Made by a program: the position numbers and the translations under genes. A model generated the notes under the pieces. The model searched no databases. It was not told where the DNA came from and saw only the letters and a list, made by a program, of their open reading frames with translations. A stretch of DNA of 64,000 bases. It comes from Thermanaerosceptrum fracticalcis. Lineage in GTDB: Bacteria > Bacillota > Peptococcia > DRI-13. Numbering within the stretch: the stretch's first letter is position 1; each line of letters starts with the position of its first letter. Shown piece by piece: positions 62,958 through 64,000 of this stretch. The DNA is taken from assembly GCF_000746025.2 (NCBI RefSeq), contig NZ_CP045798.1:1970501-2034500 (forward strand), read 5' to 3'.

Positions 62958-64000
62958 CTATCTTTCCCGTTCAAATTCGTGTAAAAAACAGGTCACACAA
63001 TGCTTAACAGTCCGGTGACTTACTTCTTCCAACCTTACATAGCGACCGCCCATGACTTCTGCCAACCGGCGGGCTAAACCCAGAGAAAAAGCCCCTTCTT
63101 CCGTGTCCAGGACCAAAGAGATAATTCCTTTTTGTCTATAGATTCCAGCAGCATTTAAGGCTGCTTCCAGGGGGTTTTGCCCTTCTCGGGCCCAGTTGCA
63201 CCGTCCGTCGCTGACTAGGATCAGGATAGGGGTCAGGGCTTTGTTTTTGCGCCGGGCCTGGGTGATAACCTCTAAGCCCTGGAGCAGCCCTTCGGCCAAA
63301 GGAGTTTTCCCTCCTGTAGCCAATTCTGCCAGATATTTTTGGGCCCTTTCCGGACTTGGAGTCGGAGGCAGCAAAACCCGGGAACGATCCTGGCGAAAAG
63401 CCACAAGGGCTACCTGCTGCCTTTTGCGGTAAGCCTCCTTAAGGAGGGAGAGGAGGGCTCCCTTTACTGCCCCCATCCTGGCCCTGGCCCCCATGGACCC
63501 GCTGGCATCAACCACAAAAACCAGCAAATGCTGGGGAGGATTTTCTCTGATTTTTTCCCGAAAGTCCCGGGGCTCTATCTTTAAGAACCCCCCTTCCTTT
63601 TTGCGCCAAGGCTGACACAAGGCCGCCGCCCTTAAGGTGGCATCAAGGGCCACATCCCCTGCGTTTAATTCCTTTCCCCGGGGATAAGTCCAGCCGGCGT
63701 ACCGTCCTCTCTTCTTTCTGCACTCCCTGGTTCCTCGCCAGTCTCCTCTCCCCTTTCCTCCTGCCCCTGCCAGGCCGGGGGGAAGAATACCGTCTGAAAG
63801 AACTATTTCTTCAGGGTTATCTTTTCGCTCTTCAGCCTGACCCATGCCCTTACGCCAGTGGTTACCAGGGGGTAACCCCTTTTTTTCTTCCCTTCTATCT
63901 TCCTTTTCCGGAGGTGCTCCCGCCCCAGGCGGAAGAGGTTTCCCCTGAGCCTCCCCGGGCTGCCGGCTTTGACGGTGGGGCAGAGCATAGGCGGCGGCTT
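62958..64000 (-). CDS. ChlD-like AAA/VWA chelatase subunit, 5' end outside window
   Basis: The frame is open from the right edge to the stop at 62958, so the N-terminus is missing. Upstream of the ATG at 63845 it reads AAYALPHRQSRQPGEAQGK, the AAA+ lid end typical of ChlI/ChlD, then a Pro/Glu/Lys-rich linker. The VWA domain has the MIDAS DASGSMGARARMGAVKGA, ATGGKTPLAEG and VSDGRCNW. It forms the motor for the CobN-like subunit 28 bases downstream. Confidence 0.88.
   Translation of the reverse strand, partial: AAAYALPHRQSRQPGEAQGKPLPPGAGAPPEKEDRREEKKGLPPGNHWRKGMGQAEERKDNPEEIVLSDGILPPGLAGAGGKGRGDWRGTRECRKKRGRYAGWTYPRGKELNAGDVALDATLRAAALCQPWRKKEGGFLKIEPRDFREKIRENPPQHLLVFVVDASGSMGARARMGAVKGALLSLLKEAYRKRQQVALVAFRQDRSRVLLPPTPSPERAQKYLAELATGGKTPLAEGLLQGLEVITQARRKNKALTPILILVSDGRCNWAREGQNPLEAALNAAGIYRQKGIISLVLDTEEGAFSLGLARRLAEVMGGRYVRLEEVSHRTVKHCVTCFLHEFERER

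Overview
The window looks like a chromosomal segment of an anaerobic, low-to-mid GC Firmicute of class Clostridia, probably near Peptococcaceae or Desulfitobacteriia. The basis is T-box and ykkC-class leader RNAs, strong GGAGG ribosome binding sites, a ferredoxin-linked 2-oxoacid oxidoreductase, two UGA-decoded selenoproteins and an energy-converting [NiFe] hydrogenase. Species cannot be named from this sequence alone.

Layout. 1-3220: the tail of an IS91-type transposase with a small Zn-ribbon gene, an SDR oxidoreductase, and an IS110 element with a possible bridge RNA. 3222-5823: a four-subunit 2-oxoacid:ferredoxin oxidoreductase behind a palindromic operator. 6191-17190: a branched-chain amino-acid operon, ilvD-ilvB-ilvN-ilvC-ilvB-leuA-leuC-leuD-leuB, read right to left. 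Its leader (17230-17476) is a ykkC-class riboswitch, most likely for ppGpp, with a 112-bp repeat block in one of its hairpins. 17633-19090: a small membrane protein, a HesB-like selenoprotein with an in-frame UGA and a CsoR/CstR-like operator, and a complete T-box with its own promoter but no adjacent target gene. 19092-26211: LemA/TPM pair, LUD protein, acyltransferase, DUF378, EamA transporter, MobA, FdhD (with a 45-bp tandem duplication over its start), LOG and NUDIX proteins.

26386-44805 is the centrepiece: a formate-hydrogenlyase locus on the minus strand. Its order is beta-carbonic anhydrase, FocA-type channel, selenocysteine formate dehydrogenase, HycB/HyfA-like ferredoxin, HyfB, HyfC, HyfE, HyfF, HyfG, HyfH, HyfI, HycH and HycI. 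A -24/-12 (sigma-54) promoter with palindromic upstream sites precedes it. The next gene upstream encodes a sigma-54 activator whose sensor is a ferredoxin plus [FeFe]-hydrogenase-like domain, in place of the formate-binding GAF domains of FhlA. The activator reading frame is broken by one base in a T7 run inside its Walker B motif. The promoter block is present twice (40133-40379 and 42358-42584). Between the copies lie a 73-codon gene and a 1628-bp IS4-type element with intact terminal repeats and a 6-bp target duplication.

44806-64000: insertion-sequence debris, GNAT, a COG2509 flavoprotein, a 47-aa membrane protein, a YyaL-type thioredoxin-domain protein, a DUF438-hemerythrin-PAS protein, and a secreted Cys-peptidase-like protein. 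A metal or tetrapyrrole locus follows: FecBCD-type transporter, methyltransferase, FmdE, a second binding protein (frameshifted, with a stalk-like C-terminal part), a CobN-like chelatase and a ChlD-type AAA/VWA protein running off the right edge.

How it fits together: FdhD and MobA mature the formate dehydrogenase, HycH and HycI mature the hydrogenase, and Sec is inserted at both UGA codons through visible hairpins. Carbonic anhydrase and FocA manage CO2/bicarbonate and formate at the membrane complex. The branched-chain operon appears to be controlled by an alarmone riboswitch, and a T-box lies upstream.
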